Of a stretch of 52,017 bases of DNA, positions 1 through 11,131 are shown piece after piece. The position numbers were made by a program, and so were the translations under genes. Position 1 is the stretch's first letter. Each line of letters starts with the position of its first letter. This DNA comes from Candidatus Altimarinota bacterium. Lineage in GTDB: Bacteria; Patescibacteriota; Gracilibacteria; BD1-5; UBA6164. The DNA is taken from positions 1 to 52,017 of the forward strand of contig JAQTXG010000009.1 of the NCBI GenBank assembly GCA_028688895.1, given 5' to 3'. The notes beneath the pieces are model-generated. The model did not search any database and was not told the DNA's origin. It saw nothing but the letters and a program-made list of their open reading frames with translations.

Positions 1-1010
1 GTCATAAGTGTTATTTCAGATTTTTTCTTGTTTCTTTCAAGTACTGATACATCACCTGGTGTAATTACTTTTTTTTCTCTTATTTTGTATGTGTATTTTT
101 CTTGTCAGTAGTAAACTACTATTTCATCGTTGTAAACTACTTTATCAAGTAAGGCAAAAACATCATTGTAATCTCATTTTATCCATGGGAAATTTGAAGA
201 ATGTCAGAATATAAAACTAGTTCATTCTTGTCATGGTTTAGCACTACCTGGATATCTGATTACACCATTTTCTAGTTCTTGCATAAATATATTGTTCAAC
301 TCTTTTTGTCCATCTATATTTCTATTTTTTATATCAACTAGTGGTACATTTTTTCATATTTTTGGTATTACTATTCTGTTTTCATATGGTGTTATTTCTA
401 TGTCTAGATTTATATTTTCTTTATCTTGAGATTTTTTCATCTTATTTATAGAAAGTTCAGAATCTATTTCTCATGTTTCTGTTTCTATTTGTTTTAATTT
501 TTCTTCAGCATATTTGTCTTTTATACTTGATGCTTCTACTGAAGAAATTAACGCTTGTTGTTTGTTTTCTAATTCTCATTTAAAAATATAACTTTTTGCT
601 ACACTCAAGTAAGCGCTATAGTTTGTAGAAACTAGTAATACTCAAAAAATCAAACTCGAAGTTAAAATATATTTTGATAAAAAAACTATTCCTGATACAA
701 AATTGTTTCTTTTAATTTTTGTATTATTATTTTTGGTAATAACATTTTTTAAAATATCTTCTCAGGCGATTTCATTTTTAGTTGTATCAATATCAGATGT
801 TGAATTTTCAACTGCATTATTATTTGATATAGTACTAATGTCTATTTGAGATATTTCTTGTTCTAGACTCATTTCTAATTCTTTTATATAAGAGTCATTT
901 TCATTTATGTTTTCAATTATAGTGTTTGTGTTATCTGTATTTTCACTATATAATGCAGATAAATCAATATTTTCTAAAATATCTATGTTTTCTATGTTAT
1001 TTTCTTTCAT
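1..1010 (-). CDS. Sortase family transpeptidase, C-terminus beyond window
   Basis: Surface-protein transpeptidase cut by the window edge. The 336 visible residues hold an acidic, Asn-rich cytoplasmic segment of about 90 residues, one membrane helix (about 105-130), a coiled linker and a sortase domain. Catalytic His270 lies in FGHSS. The last readable residues are TLM plus two bases of a Thr codon, so the TLxTC catalytic Cys would be the next residue outside the window. ENGVIRYPGSAKPGQEG is the typical sortase stretch before the His. Several core glycines are TGA. The long cytoplasmic N-terminus is unusual for a sortase. The class is not certain. Confidence 0.88.
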
Positions 1011-1188
1011 TTGTTTTTGTTTTTATTTTTTATTTTTACTCTTTTATTTAGAGTTTTTATATATATTATTTTAACATATAAAAAAATATAATGCAAAAAA
1101 ATGCTTACTTTTTCAAAAGAACTTGAAATATTTGATTTTTTATTTATATTATATGCAGTTTAGATAATTTAGCCCCACTTAAAAAATT
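1011..1188. promoter_or_regulatory. Divergent intergenic region, sortase / Nudix
   Basis: AT-rich spacer between divergent genes. TATATTATTTTAACATATA-like stretches near 1060-1080 and TTATATTATATG near 1145-1155 could be -10 elements, one for each direction. No operator-like symmetry was seen. Promoter assignment is inference. Confidence 0.35.
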
Positions 1189-1641
1189 ATGGCAAAAAAA
1201 TATGAAAAGAGTTCTGGCTGAATTGTATACCGTAAAAATGGTAATAAAATAGAGGTTCTTCTCTTGAAATGGCTAAATGCGAAAAACCAAGTCGTATATG
1301 TGATTCCAAAATGACATATAGAAGATTGAGAAGTAGCAAAGGATACTGCTGTTAGGGAAATAAGTGAAGAAGCTTGATTTTTAACTAAAGACTTAGAAGT
1401 TATTAAATTTATTACTAAATTAAATTATACATTTACAGCGTGATATTTGGAAAATAATCCAGTTATAGATAAGGATGTTTATCTATTTCTAGTGAAATAT
1501 AATTGAACAGAAGCTCCAGTTGTACAAAAAGCTGAAAGATTTGTTTGATATGAATGGTTTACACTAGAAGATATAAAAAAGATAAAAGTAATGTTTGATC
1601 TCCAGACTATTATTTGAAGAAATAAGACTTACTTTATATAG
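1189..1641 (+). CDS. Nudix hydrolase
   Basis: A 150-aa nucleoside-diphosphate-linked pyrophosphohydrolase. The Nudix box spans about residues 42-64 and fits GX5EX7REUXEEXGU exactly (GHIEDGE, then REISEEAG). Both of its first glycines are TGA codons, so the motif exists only under code 25. The start is the first ATG after an A-rich leader, and the stop is TAG. The family cleaves substrates such as damaged nucleotides, ADP-sugars or Ap4A; the substrate cannot be told here. AGFLTKDLEVI followed by an aromatic-rich strand resembles the Ap4A/ADP-ribose type. The following gene begins 67 nt downstream. Confidence 0.93.
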
Positions 1642-1708
1642 TTTTTTAAAAAAACCTTGAGGAAATTTTAAATGTAGTATGTTTTTTATTACTTAATACA
1701 AATTTTAA

Positions 1709-2176
1709 ATGATAGAAATTTATAATGATAATTGAGTTATTTCAATTGAAACTAAAGCAAAAAGTGGTATTACACTTGATACTAATACTTTTGAAGTAAA
1801 AATAGATGATTTAAATGTAGTGCATCCATGAGAATATGAAAAATCTGGAATATTGTTGGAAGTGAAAGAATATAATAATATATTGTTCTATAGTTTTACT
1901 ATAGAATCAAATCATTTGGTAATAATTACAAATGATAAATTTGAAATGAAAGAAGAAATTTTATCTTTTTTCTGAGATGTAGATATATTGGTAATAGTTT
2001 GATCAAAAGAATCAGCTAAGATATTTGAAAATATAGAAGCTAGACTAGTAGTACCTTTTTGAGAAGGTAAAAGTATATTTTTGAATACTTTATGACAGCA
2101 TACTGAAGAAGTAGATTCTTATAAAGTAAAATGAGAATTTTCTTTGGATTCAACAGAATTTGTAAATTTGAAGTAA
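1709..2176 (+). CDS. MBL-fold-like protein, probably non-catalytic
   Basis: A 155-aa protein with the order seen in L-ascorbate-6-phosphate-lactonase-like metallo-beta-lactamase proteins: HPGEYEKSGILLE near residues 40-52, then beta strands and a GDVDILVI strand near 90. I see no HxHxDH metal site, so it looks like a degraded or regulatory relative. The family placement rests mainly on the PGEYE signature and is an inference. Four to five glycines are TGA. It ends inside the left arm of the palindromic element that follows. Confidence 0.5.
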
Positions 2177-2352
2177 AAAAATAACCCATCCTTGTCCACA
2201 GTATACCTCCCTTCGGGCATAAATTCCTTCCCTTAAGTCTAATGGAAGGAGGCTACAGATTTGAAGAATAAAAAAATAACCCATCCTTGAATTTTCCAGC
2301 TAAAGCTGGAGACACTACAAAAAGTAGTTTTCAAGGAAGGGTTATTTTTTTG
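2175..2352. repeat. Palindromic intergenic element A (also terminator)
   Basis: The outer stem AAAAAATAACCC (from 2175) pairs with GGGTTATTTTTT (2339-2350). Inside are hairpins built on TTCCTTCC..GGAAGGAGGCTACA and CCAGCTAAAGCTGG. The 19-nt string starting AAAAAATAACCC occurs twice in direct orientation (2176 and 2271). It shares the ATCCTTG / GGCTACA core with elements at 15587, 34428 and 44076. It sits between convergent genes, so it likely terminates both transcripts. Confidence 0.75.
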
Positions 2353-2359
2353 TTTTTAA

Positions 2360-2902
2360 TTATGCTTCTTTTGGTATTACTGCATCTATTGCAGCGAAAG
2401 TAGCTTGTTTTCAGTTTGGAATTATTACTGTTATAGAGTCTCAGATATTTGCTTTGAAATGAGTAACTGCAGCAGTTAATAGGTCATAAGTTTGTCATTG
2501 AGATACTACTTGGTATTTGTCTTTTTCTTTTACTACCAATCAAGTAATATATGATCTTTCAATCGGTGCAATTTGTTTGTACATCATTTTACCATTTCAA
2601 GCAATGGTAAGTTTTAATTTATCTCATTGAACTAGTTTTGATTTAGATGAATAGTTTGCAGGAACTGGATATTTGTTTCAGTCAGATCCTAGCATTTCTT
2701 CTCATGTAAATACTCATTCAATTATTTTTGAATCATCACTAGTGTAGCTATTTAATCACATAGTACTCAAGTTTACTTCTGTTTCTAAACTTAGATTGTT
2801 GTCTTCTAGTACATCTTTTAACAATTTTTTTGCACTCTTTATAGATTTTTCTGCATTTATGATAAAATCTCTAATTGCAGCAAGTGTTTTTTTATTTTCC
2901 AT
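2360..2902 (-). CDS. Conserved CPR hypothetical protein
   Basis: A 180-aa soluble protein. The N-terminal ~45 residues form a helical, charged segment (NAEKSIKSAKKLLKDVL). The rest is beta-rich, with signature stretches GSDGNKYPVPANYSSKSKL, GDKLKLTI and YKQIAPIERSYITG. From memory, this arrangement belongs to a family frequent in CPR genomes and sometimes mislabelled ribosomal protein L7/L12; I know no experimental function. Seven or more glycines are TGA. Single gene, convergent with the upstream plus-strand genes across element A. Confidence 0.75.
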
Positions 2903-2995
2903 TTTTTTGTTTTTATGTTTTAAATTTTCTATTTCTTTTTAATATATATATTGTATCAAATTTTTTATTATTTGTAAATAAAATTGACTTTACAT

Positions 2996-4027
2996 TTATC
3001 AAAAATATATGCTTATAAAATCTGAGATATAGTTACTATAGAATACAGTCAGAAAAAATCATATAGCTAAAAATGGTCAGAAAGGTATTTGGGTGTTAAA
3101 TTTTTTACCTTTGTTTTTTATTCTATTAATTACTATAAATCATACTCAAATCAGACTTCATACAAAATATGTAAGCATCAATCAAGCGAAACTAAATGAT
3201 ATTCAAAGTATCAATCAAATCATTATAGCAATTCTCAAATCTCATCATCACATCCATGCTCATCTAGAAACAAGTATTTGTAAATAAAAGAATATATATA
3301 TAGCCAAAGCTCAAACAACTCAATTTAATATAGCTATTTGTCATAAATTTATATCAAATAAGTATTTAAATAAATACAGTAATCATATAGAAGCAATTAT
3401 TAAAGTGATATCTATAAATTCATGTAATTCTTTTAACATAATCGTATATAGCATTCATATGATGATTATACTGATTATTATTGCTGATATCGAAATACTT
3501 ATTCAATCTATTCTATTTAATCATTCTGGTAATATATTTATTATATCAAATCCAGGAAATATAGTTTGTAAAGCTATAGTGATGAGTATAATAATTATTC
3601 ATGTGAGCATTATTCATTCATGTATTTCTAGAAAAAGTATGTCATAAAAAGTGTATAGTATAGTAATAAATCAAATACTTAGCCAGAAAATTAGTTTATA
3701 AATTTCTATTCAATCTAGTCCAAATATCAAGTTTGGGTCTATCAAAAAATATCATATAAATGCAAATAAAAATCCTGTACTCATTTCCAAAATAGGGTAT
3801 ACTGCACTTACTTTTTCTTTGCAATGTCAGCATTTTGCTTTGTTTAATATCCATGAAAAGATAGGTACTAAATCAAGAGCGTTTAACATAGTATTGCATT
3901 TTGGACAATGACTTCTACCATTTGTGATTCATCATTCTCCACTTTTGAGTCTATATATAATTACTGATCAAAAACTTCACATCAATGCTCAATATATAAA
4001 AAGGCATATATAAAAGAAAATATCCAT
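2996..4027 (-). CDS. pilD: Type IV prepilin peptidase (A24)
   Basis: A 343-aa polytopic aspartic protease that cleaves and N-methylates type IV pilins. The cytoplasmic zinc loop is intact (CPKC at 41-44, CGHC at 66-69). The first catalytic Asp is in YDILFLEIHEGI. The second is in the canonical GGGDLRIA, whose three glycines are consecutive TGA codons. About eight membrane helices. At 343 residues it is longer than usual (250-290), mainly from an expanded central membrane region. Its likely substrate is the pilin at 48300. Confidence 0.93.
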
Positions 4028-4216
4028 TTTTTGTTTGGTTATGTGATAATTATTTTTGATTATACATAAAAGTAGTAATTATTAAAGAAAAAATAATAAA
4101 AAATGTCTAAATTATGTACTAATACAATAAATAATAATAAATGTCAAGTTATTTTTTTATGTTTATACTTAATTATGTGATATTATGGTTATATATTTAA
4201 TTAATAATATTATTTT

Positions 4217-6922
4217 ATGGAAAACCAATATAAAAATCAAATAGATGCTGTTGATTATTTATCGGATTGAGAAGAGAATGAAATGGATAAAACAGCTAGA
4301 ATTTTGGCTAATATAAAACTTTCAGAAATGGAATCAAAAATGAAAGCATGAAAAATAAGTACTGAGGATTATGAGGACTATTTTAATGATGTAAAGTTAT
4401 TGATGGAAAAACAGGATTCAGATTTAAATAATTTAAATGAAGAATTTGAAAGAGAAAAGAATAAGATATTATTGAAATCTGCACAAGAGAGAAAAGATGG
4501 TGGAACTGAATCTGTAATGATTTCAGCATTGAAAAGTGGGTTGTATTTTCCATTATGAATAGAGGAAAATACTGCACAAAATAATGAATATCAAAATTTT
4601 GGTAAGTGAGTTATTGATGAGTTGCTTGCTTTACCTGAAGTAATTGAATTGATTACAACAAATCCACAAGCTAGAACACAAATCTGGGAATGAATTAAAA
4701 ATATGAGTTTCAAAGATGTGTATGAAAGTTTGAAGATAAGTGCTGATAATGCATATGAATGATGAAGGGCTACAGTTTTTAGTATATTATTATTGTTAGG
4801 TGTATGAGCATTATTAAAAACAGGTAGTAAATTGGCATTAAAAATTGCTAAATCTAAATCTATTCATATAGCTAAAGAATGATGAAAAAAGGCATTTGAT
4901 ACAGCTAAAGAGTCATTGAAGAAGTGAGTAAAAGAGTCAGCGAAACAAGCTGATGAAGTAGTTGAATGAAGTGTAAAAAAAATAACTAATGATAATTTAA
5001 AATTGTTAACAAAAGTTGAATCACAAGTTCATGAATTTTCTCAAGCATTTGAAAATGGTATTGTTAATTCATATAAAATTCAAAGATATGCTGACTGAAC
5101 TACAAATGTACTTGTAAAAGTAGATGGTAAATTTGTATTAGCTACTGTTGAAAATTGATGAATTCCTAAATCTAATTTATTATTAAAAAACTTTGAGGAA
5201 AGAATAAAAAATGAGGTGTTAAAAATGCCTAAAATACAAAATGTAGTTAAAGAATGAGCAAAACAGGCTGATGATGTTTTATGAAATTGATCTAAATGAG
5301 GTTCTGATAAAATGGAAGATGTATTATGAATAGAAAAATGAGACCATTGATTAAAAGGATCACCAAATAAATGAAAGAATAAATTGTCTAAGCAAAGTGA
5401 TGAACAGTTAAAATTACCAAAACTAGAAAATTCTAGAACAATGAGTTTGGATAAACCATGAATGCCATGAGATAGAATATCTATTCCTAATCATTGAGAA
5501 TTTAGATGGTCAGTTAAGCAAAACACATGGATTTGAAAATGATGAAAAACACCTAGTGAAATGGGTATAAAATTGTGACAAGATAAAGTTGTGTCTCAAG
5601 TAGTAAAAGAGTGAGTTAACAATACAGTAAAACAATTAACTCATCAAGTAGACGAAGTAGTTGAAACTTGAGTTAAAGAAACAATAAAATCTTCTAGTGA
5701 TAGAATTAAATCAATATTGACTCAATTAAAATGATGAGAAAAAATAGTTACTTTGAGAGATGCTTTGAGAAATACTTTAAAAGATTTAACAGAACAATTA
5801 TCTAAGGCAAAACAAGCACTGAAAGAAGCAAAAAATGAATTGAAAGTAGTAAAAAAATGAGGTGATAAATCTCTAATAGATCAAGCAAAAACAAAAATAA
5901 ATGACTTATCTAAAACTATAGATGAATTAAGCTCATGAATTAGAGATACTAAAAAGGCAATAAGAGCTCCTGAAAATTTTATAGATAGACCTATTAAGTA
6001 TTGATTAATTACTGCTACTTTACTAGCTGGTCATCTAGAAAGAAATATCAGAAATGAAGCTAGAAATGATGTAATGATTTATTGAGAAAATGAGCAACAA
6101 GAAAAATGATCTACAGAAAATGTAAAAACAGCTAATGATTTAGTAAGAGAAGAGCAATCTATTATCGATAATTTAGAGAATAAAAAAATAGATGAATCAA
6201 GTAATGAAGATATTAAATGATTAATAGATACTAGTAAGGAAAAAGAACTTGTAGATAGTAAATGATTAAACGAGGCATATGCTTTTTATAGAAAAATGTT
6301 AGCTAGTCCTGAAAATATAAATCAGATTCAGACTAAATTAATTGAAAATGGTGAAAAATTAGCTAAGTTTTGAAAAGATTCTAAATTTTGATCAGAAACT
6401 TTTGATGCAATTAAATCTTTTCAAGCAAAAAATTGATTAGCAGTTGATTGAAAAGTATGAACTGATACTTTGAAAAAACTATGATTGATAAAAGAAAATC
6501 AATCAAGTAGAGATTTTTATAAAAATGTAGATAAAGTTCAAAATTCTAAGAATAATTCTGAAAAATTATGAAAAGGAAATAAAGTAAAAAGTAATAGTGA
6601 ACTAGAAGAAATAACTTTAGCAAAAGATAATTATAATAATGTAAAAACTGTTGATTTAACAAAAGATAATGATGATTATAATACTGATGATAATGATGCT
6701 GTAGTAAAATATGAAAAACGTATTTTATGAGAAAAAATAACTGTAGAAAAAGACTGAGAAAATACAGTTAAGCTTATAATAGATGATCTACAATCTCCTA
6801 CAATCATTACATGAGTACCTAGATGAAAAGAACAAGCAACTATAGAAAAATATAAAGAATCATTCTTATCGATATTAGATTTGTCTGATTCTCATACTTA
6901 TGAAGAAATTATCTGAAAATAA
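4217..6922 (+). CDS. Large coiled-coil protein with peptidoglycan-binding domain
   Basis: A 901-aa protein. Residues 1-100 are acidic and helical. One hydrophobic helix lies near 185-203 (FSILLLLGVGALL). Residues 210-640 are Lys/Glu-rich with recurring KEGVK..AKQADEVVE-type repeats at about 235, 350 and 475 and a heptad-like coiled coil around 515-590. A peptidoglycan_binding_1 domain lies near 698-755 (INQIQTKLIENGEKL...FGSETFDAIKSFQ...VDGKVGTDTLKKLG). An acidic tail follows. No catalytic domain is seen. It probably links membrane or cytoplasmic partners to the wall; the role is unknown. Extremely TGA-rich. Confidence 0.8.
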
Positions 6923-6946
6923 AAATGAGCAATTTTGCTCATTTTT
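6921..6946 (+). terminator. Rho-independent terminator
   Basis: AAATGAGCAA / TTGCTCATTT hairpin followed by T-rich DNA, directly after the stop of the 901-aa gene. Confidence 0.8.
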
Positions 6947-7047
6947 ATTTTGCAATTCATATTTTATATGTTAATATATCTTTTGATATTTTTGTTCTTA
7001 CGATGGTATTTTGCAGAAATCTCTATAATTTAAAAATAAATAAAATT

Positions 7048-7521
7048 ATGAAATTGATTTGAGGTAATTTAAAAAAAGTATTCTTAAATAAAATATCTTT
7101 TTTGGCTAGTGTTTTATCTTTTTTAGCTATGATATATTTGTTTAATTATTTTGCTAGCAGGGAATTAGTTATATGAAATTTGTGATACAATTTTTATTTG
7201 ACTGAATTGTCTTTTGATATACTGATTGCTATATTATTTTGATTGTTTGTATGATCTACTGTTTATAAAATGAATTATTTTTCTAAAACTGATAAAAAAA
7301 ATACTATTTTATGATGAATAGGTGGATTTTTCTGAGTGCTTATTACTGGTTGTCCTGCTTGTAGTATAACTCTGGCATCTTATCTATGATTGGCTTCTAT
7401 TATATCTGTTTTTCCATTTTATTGAATGGAATTAAAGGTTTTGTCTTTGGCTTTATTGTTATATGTGGTTTATGATACTTTGAAATCATTGGAAGTATGT
7501 AAAGTGAAAATCAAAAAATAG
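7048..7521 (+). CDS. Small membrane protein with GCPAC motif
   Basis: A 157-aa protein with about four or five membrane helices: residues ~12-35, ~45-65, 83-105 and 115-140. GGIGGFFGVLITGCPACSITLASYLGL at the third helix holds a conserved-looking CxxC within the membrane, which suggests a redox or metal role. I do not recognise the family with confidence; short CPR and archaeal membrane proteins carry similar GCPAC segments. The stop is TAG, inside a strong terminator palindrome. Confidence 0.7.
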
Positions 7522-7550
7522 TAAATTGTACAATTTACTATTTTTTTTTT
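7513..7550. terminator. Bidirectional terminator
   Basis: Perfect palindrome TAGTAAATTG/TACAATTTACTA flanked by A and T runs. It lies between convergent genes and overlaps the TAG stop of the upstream gene. Confidence 0.88.
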
Positions 7551-7569
7551 GAATAATTTTTAGACTTTC

Positions 7570-8820
7570 TTAATCTTCTCATACTTTTAAACTTATTTCA
7601 TTTATTTCCTTTCTTTTTTCACTTACTTTTTTTGATCCAAATTTCAATAATCCAAATATATTTGCTATCAATATGTATAAATCATATACATATGGCATTT
7701 TATATTCTAGTTTATTTTTTGTATATCAGATTCAAAATGAAATAGGCATTAGTAATAATATGTATACGTAGTTACTTATATATATATAATATGACAAAAT
7801 AATTATTGTAGAAGTGATTAATGTAATGATTAAACCATTTTTTATATGATAATTGTATTTTGTATTTTTGAAAAATATGTAAATCAAGTTTATAAATGGA
7901 ACATATATTAGAAATTTAGCTGGTCTTAAATCTTTTTTAGTATTTAAATATTCTAAATCTTTTTCTTGTAATATTTTTTCATTTTCAGATATTTCTTTTT
8001 CTAAAACTGAGAATTCTTTGAATTTGTTGTCATTGAAATAGTTTATAGTATATTTAAATGTTATTTTTAACAATAAATGTAATTTATTTGGTGAAAATAT
8101 TTCTGGTAATTTGATTTGTAGTAATTCATTTCTAGTAAATAGATTTATTCATATAAATGTAACTAGAATTGTATAGAAGAGAGTTAACAAGTTTGCTAAA
8201 TTTGAATAATCTGATATATATAGTAGACAAATAAATAATGTAATAGTTATATTTAGTTTATTTGAGTCTTGAATAGTTTTGTTTTCACTATAATTTGGGT
8301 AATTATGGTACCCAATAAATGGAATAAAAGATAATAATATAGTCATTTTTTCTCTTTCACTGATATCTCAATCTCAATCCAAGTCCAATATGTTTGTCTT
8401 TTTTGTTATTGTAATAGTTTTACTTATTTTGAATTCTAAACCATTTTTTGCTTTATATACTCATAAAATAATCATTGATAATAATCACAAGAAAATTACA
8501 TTTGCTATAATATTATTTAATCATATTCAAAATATAATAGTTCATGCAAATAATGAATTTGATATAAATATAAAATAAGTGATGAAAAATCATAGATGAA
8601 TCATTGTTGCAGATTTGGTGTGTCATTTTACAAAATCATTGTTTATATTTGGATTTGTTTTATTGAATAATAATAGCCATCAAAAAAATATCATTAGGTA
8701 AGATGAAATAGCATTTCATATTATTTTTTTATTTGTTTCAATATAGTCTGTATAATTTTGATTATTTGAAGAATTATTTCATGCTATATTTGAAGTAATA
8801 TTTGTGTTTATTTGTTCCAT
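7570..8820 (-). CDS. Polytopic membrane protein with EF-hand-like loop
   Basis: A 416-aa protein. A low-complexity Asn-rich N-terminus is followed by pairs of membrane helices. SYLMIFFGWLLLFNKTNPN..FVKGHTKSATMIHL (about 40-75), MTILLSFIPFIGY and FLIYVPFINLIYIFFKNTKYNYHIKNG resemble repeated DUF4870/Tic20-like modules (inference). A cytosolic segment carries DLDGDGDISEREK, a textbook EF-hand-type calcium loop, directly before the second helix pair. The C-terminal third has a charged coiled coil and a KKVSEKRKE tail. No enzyme signature. Alone and divergent from engB. Confidence 0.7.
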
Positions 8821-8895
8821 TTTTTTATTTTTATTTTTTATTTTTCAATTATTTCTTATATTGTAACATAAATTTAATTAATTAACAAAAAAACG

Positions 8896-9483
8896 ATGAA
8901 ATTATCAGAAGTAGTTTTCCATAAATCTGTGTGATTGTGAAGTAAGGAATTACATTTGGATGAAAAAAGTGAAATAGTCTTTGTGGGGAGGTCAAATGTA
9001 GGTAAATCTAGTATAATGAATGCATTATTTGAAAAGAAAGATTTGGTTAAAACCAGTTCTAGACCAGGAAAGACTCAAATGGCAAATATGTTTTTGGTAG
9101 AAAATAAATATTATTTGACTGATTTACCTGGGTATTGATTTGCAAAGTTGTGAAAATCACTTAAAGATCAACTCGATTGATTGATAAGTTGGTATTTGGA
9201 AGAAAAATGACAATATATAAAAAATGTAATTATTTTGATTGATTCAAAATTGTGAGCTCAAGAAGTAGATATAGATATGTATAAATATATATTGGAATTG
9301 TGATTGCCTGTTACTATCGTACTCTCAAAAATAGATAAAATAGGGAAGTCTGAATATGGTAAAAGTTTAGAACATACAAAACATCATTTCTTTTGACAAG
9401 AAGTGATATGAGTTTCTAGTACAAAAAATATATGAGTAAAACAATTATCAACAATTATAAAAAACTCATTGCTTGACAAATAA
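8896..9483 (+). CDS. engB: Ribosome biogenesis GTPase EngB/YsxC
   Basis: A 195-aa GTPase required for large-subunit assembly. G1 is GRSNVGKSS (31-39), the G2 Thr lies in SSRPGKTQ, G3 is DLPGYG with its second Gly as TGA, G4 is SKID and G5 is SS. Length is normal for the family. The start at 8896 follows an A-run and has no Shine-Dalgarno. The standard code would truncate it at the G3 motif. Confidence 0.96.
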
Positions 9484-9534
9484 TAAATTTCAACTATATT
9501 CTAGTTCTCATAAAAAAATTAAAAGGGGGAAAAT

Positions 9535-9801
9535 ATGAGTTCTAATTTATTTGAATTGAAGCCAGCAACTAATATTCCTGGTTTTCCTATAATCATACCT
9601 CGGGGTGATGTAAAAGAGTTTCTTTTGTCTCAGAAACATATTTCAGTTATTTCTGAACCAAAGGAATTTATAAGAGGTTTGATTATTGAGGTTAATGTTT
9701 ATGGTGGTAGTATACTGATGCTATTAAAAAATGATGAGGCTTTAAAAAGTTGTAAAATAGCTTTGAAACCTGAAACTATGACTTGGTATCAATTGAGATA
9801 A
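9535..9801 (+). CDS. Hypothetical 88-aa protein, TGA-free with strong Shine-Dalgarno
   Basis: Unrecognised small soluble protein, mixed alpha/beta (LIIEVNVYGGSILMLL). Every Gly is GGN and no in-frame TGA occurs, unlike the neighbours. AGGGGG sits 5-6 nt before the ATG, whereas surrounding genes lack any Shine-Dalgarno. CGG for Arg is also seen. These traits match the genes at 29683, 30693, 31845 and 35462, so I infer import from a standard-code bacterium. A clean terminator follows. Function unknown. Confidence 0.8.
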   Translation: MSSNLFELKPATNIPGFPIIIPRGDVKEFLLSQKHISVISEPKEFIRGLIIEVNVYGGSILMLLKNDEALKSCKIALKPETMTWYQLR

Positions 9802-9811
9802 TATTTAAAAG

Positions 9812-9840
9812 TGAGCTGTTACAAATAGCTCATTTTTTTT
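9812..9840 (+). terminator. Rho-independent terminator
   Basis: TGAGCTGTT / AATAGCTCA stem with a 3-nt loop and a run of eight T, just after the 88-aa gene. Confidence 0.88.
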
Positions 9841-9913
9841 GTTTTTGTATAAAAACTTTACTTTTTGTATGAAAGATGATAAAATGTAATAAATTAACAA
9901 ATAATACATTATC

Positions 9914-11026
9914 ATGTTTAAAAAAGAAACTGGCAATCTACAAAATATATATATGTCTATAATAGTATTTTTTATAGTTTTTTATGTGCTTTATATTTGA
10001 GCTAGTCTTATAATCCCATTTATTATAGCACTCTTATTTTCATTTGCTATTATTTGATTATCAAATTTTTTTAAAAGTTTTAAAATCCCTGCATTTTTTT
10101 CTTTTATACTTTCTTTATCGACTTACACATTTATATTTTGGTGATTTTGGAAAATGCTATGATCAAATGTAAATGATTTGATTAGGTTATTACCAGATTA
10201 TCAAGAAAAAATCCTTATTTTGATTTCAGAATTTTTCAATTATTTACATATTCCAGAACCTGCTAGTTTATCTGATGTACTTAGTTGATTTGATTTACAA
10301 TATATTTTCACGATTGTTTTAAGTGGATTTACTTCTATATTTAGTAGTGCTTGAATTATATTGTTTTATGTTTTATTTATACTTTTGGAGTATAGATATT
10401 TCAAAGAAAAATTGAATTTGATGATTACTAATGAAGTGAGTAAAAAACATATTTTTGAAACTATTGATAAAATAAAGAGAGATGTGAAGTCATATTTTGT
10501 TATCAAAACAATTGTTAGTTTGATAACTGCTGTTTTGAGTTATATAGTTATGAAATTATTTTGATTGGATTTCGCAATTTTTTGGTCACTTTTAGTTTTT
10601 ATATTAAATTTTATACCAAATATCGGTTCTATTATAGCTGTATTTTTGGCATCTTTATTTTCACTTATACAGTTTGATTCTTATTATACTTTCTTTTTGA
10701 TTATCATATGATTGACTTCGGTTCAAGTACTTATGTGAAATATAATTGAACCTAAATATATGTGAAATAAATTGAATTTGAGTCCACTTGTAATCATATT
10801 ATCACTTTGATTTTGGTGAGCTATTTGGTGAATTGTTGGTATGCTTTTATCAGTTCCAATCATGGTAATAGTAAATATCATATTGTCTAAAATACCAGCT
10901 ACTAGAAGTATAGCTATATTACTTTCTGAGAGATGAGAGCTAGATGTAGATTGAGTAGAAAAAATTGAAAAAACTAGAAAAAGAGTATTAACACATATAG
11001 CAAATAAATTTAGAAGAAAAAAATAA
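9914..11026 (+). CDS. AI-2E/PerM family permease
   Basis: A 370-aa membrane protein with two N-terminal hairpin helices, a long amphipathic central segment, and the family's conserved C-terminal block: NFIPNIGSIIAVFLA (near 235), QVLMGNIIEPKYMGNKLNLSPLVIILSLGFWGAIWGIVGM and LSVPIMVI. Family members transport quorum signals or act as Na/H or lipid-linked permeases; the substrate cannot be inferred. The cytosolic C-terminus is basic (KRVLTHIANKFRRKK). Monocistronic, with a terminator downstream. Confidence 0.9.
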
Positions 11027-11027
11027 T

Positions 11028-11060
11028 AGCATTTACTTGGTAATTTGTAAATGCTTTTTA
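11028..11060 (+). terminator. Rho-independent terminator
   Basis: AGCATTTAC / GTAAATGCT stem, ten-nt loop, then TTTTT, two bases after the permease stop. Confidence 0.85.
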
Positions 11061-11131
11061 TTTGATTTTATTACTAATTATCATATAATTTATTTTACTC
11101 AGTTTGAGTAATTTAAAAATAATTAAAAATT

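Noticed and set aside
3093-3647. Short plus-strand open frames
   Set aside because: Antisense to the prepilin peptidase, whose GGGD and CxxC motifs fix the minus frame.
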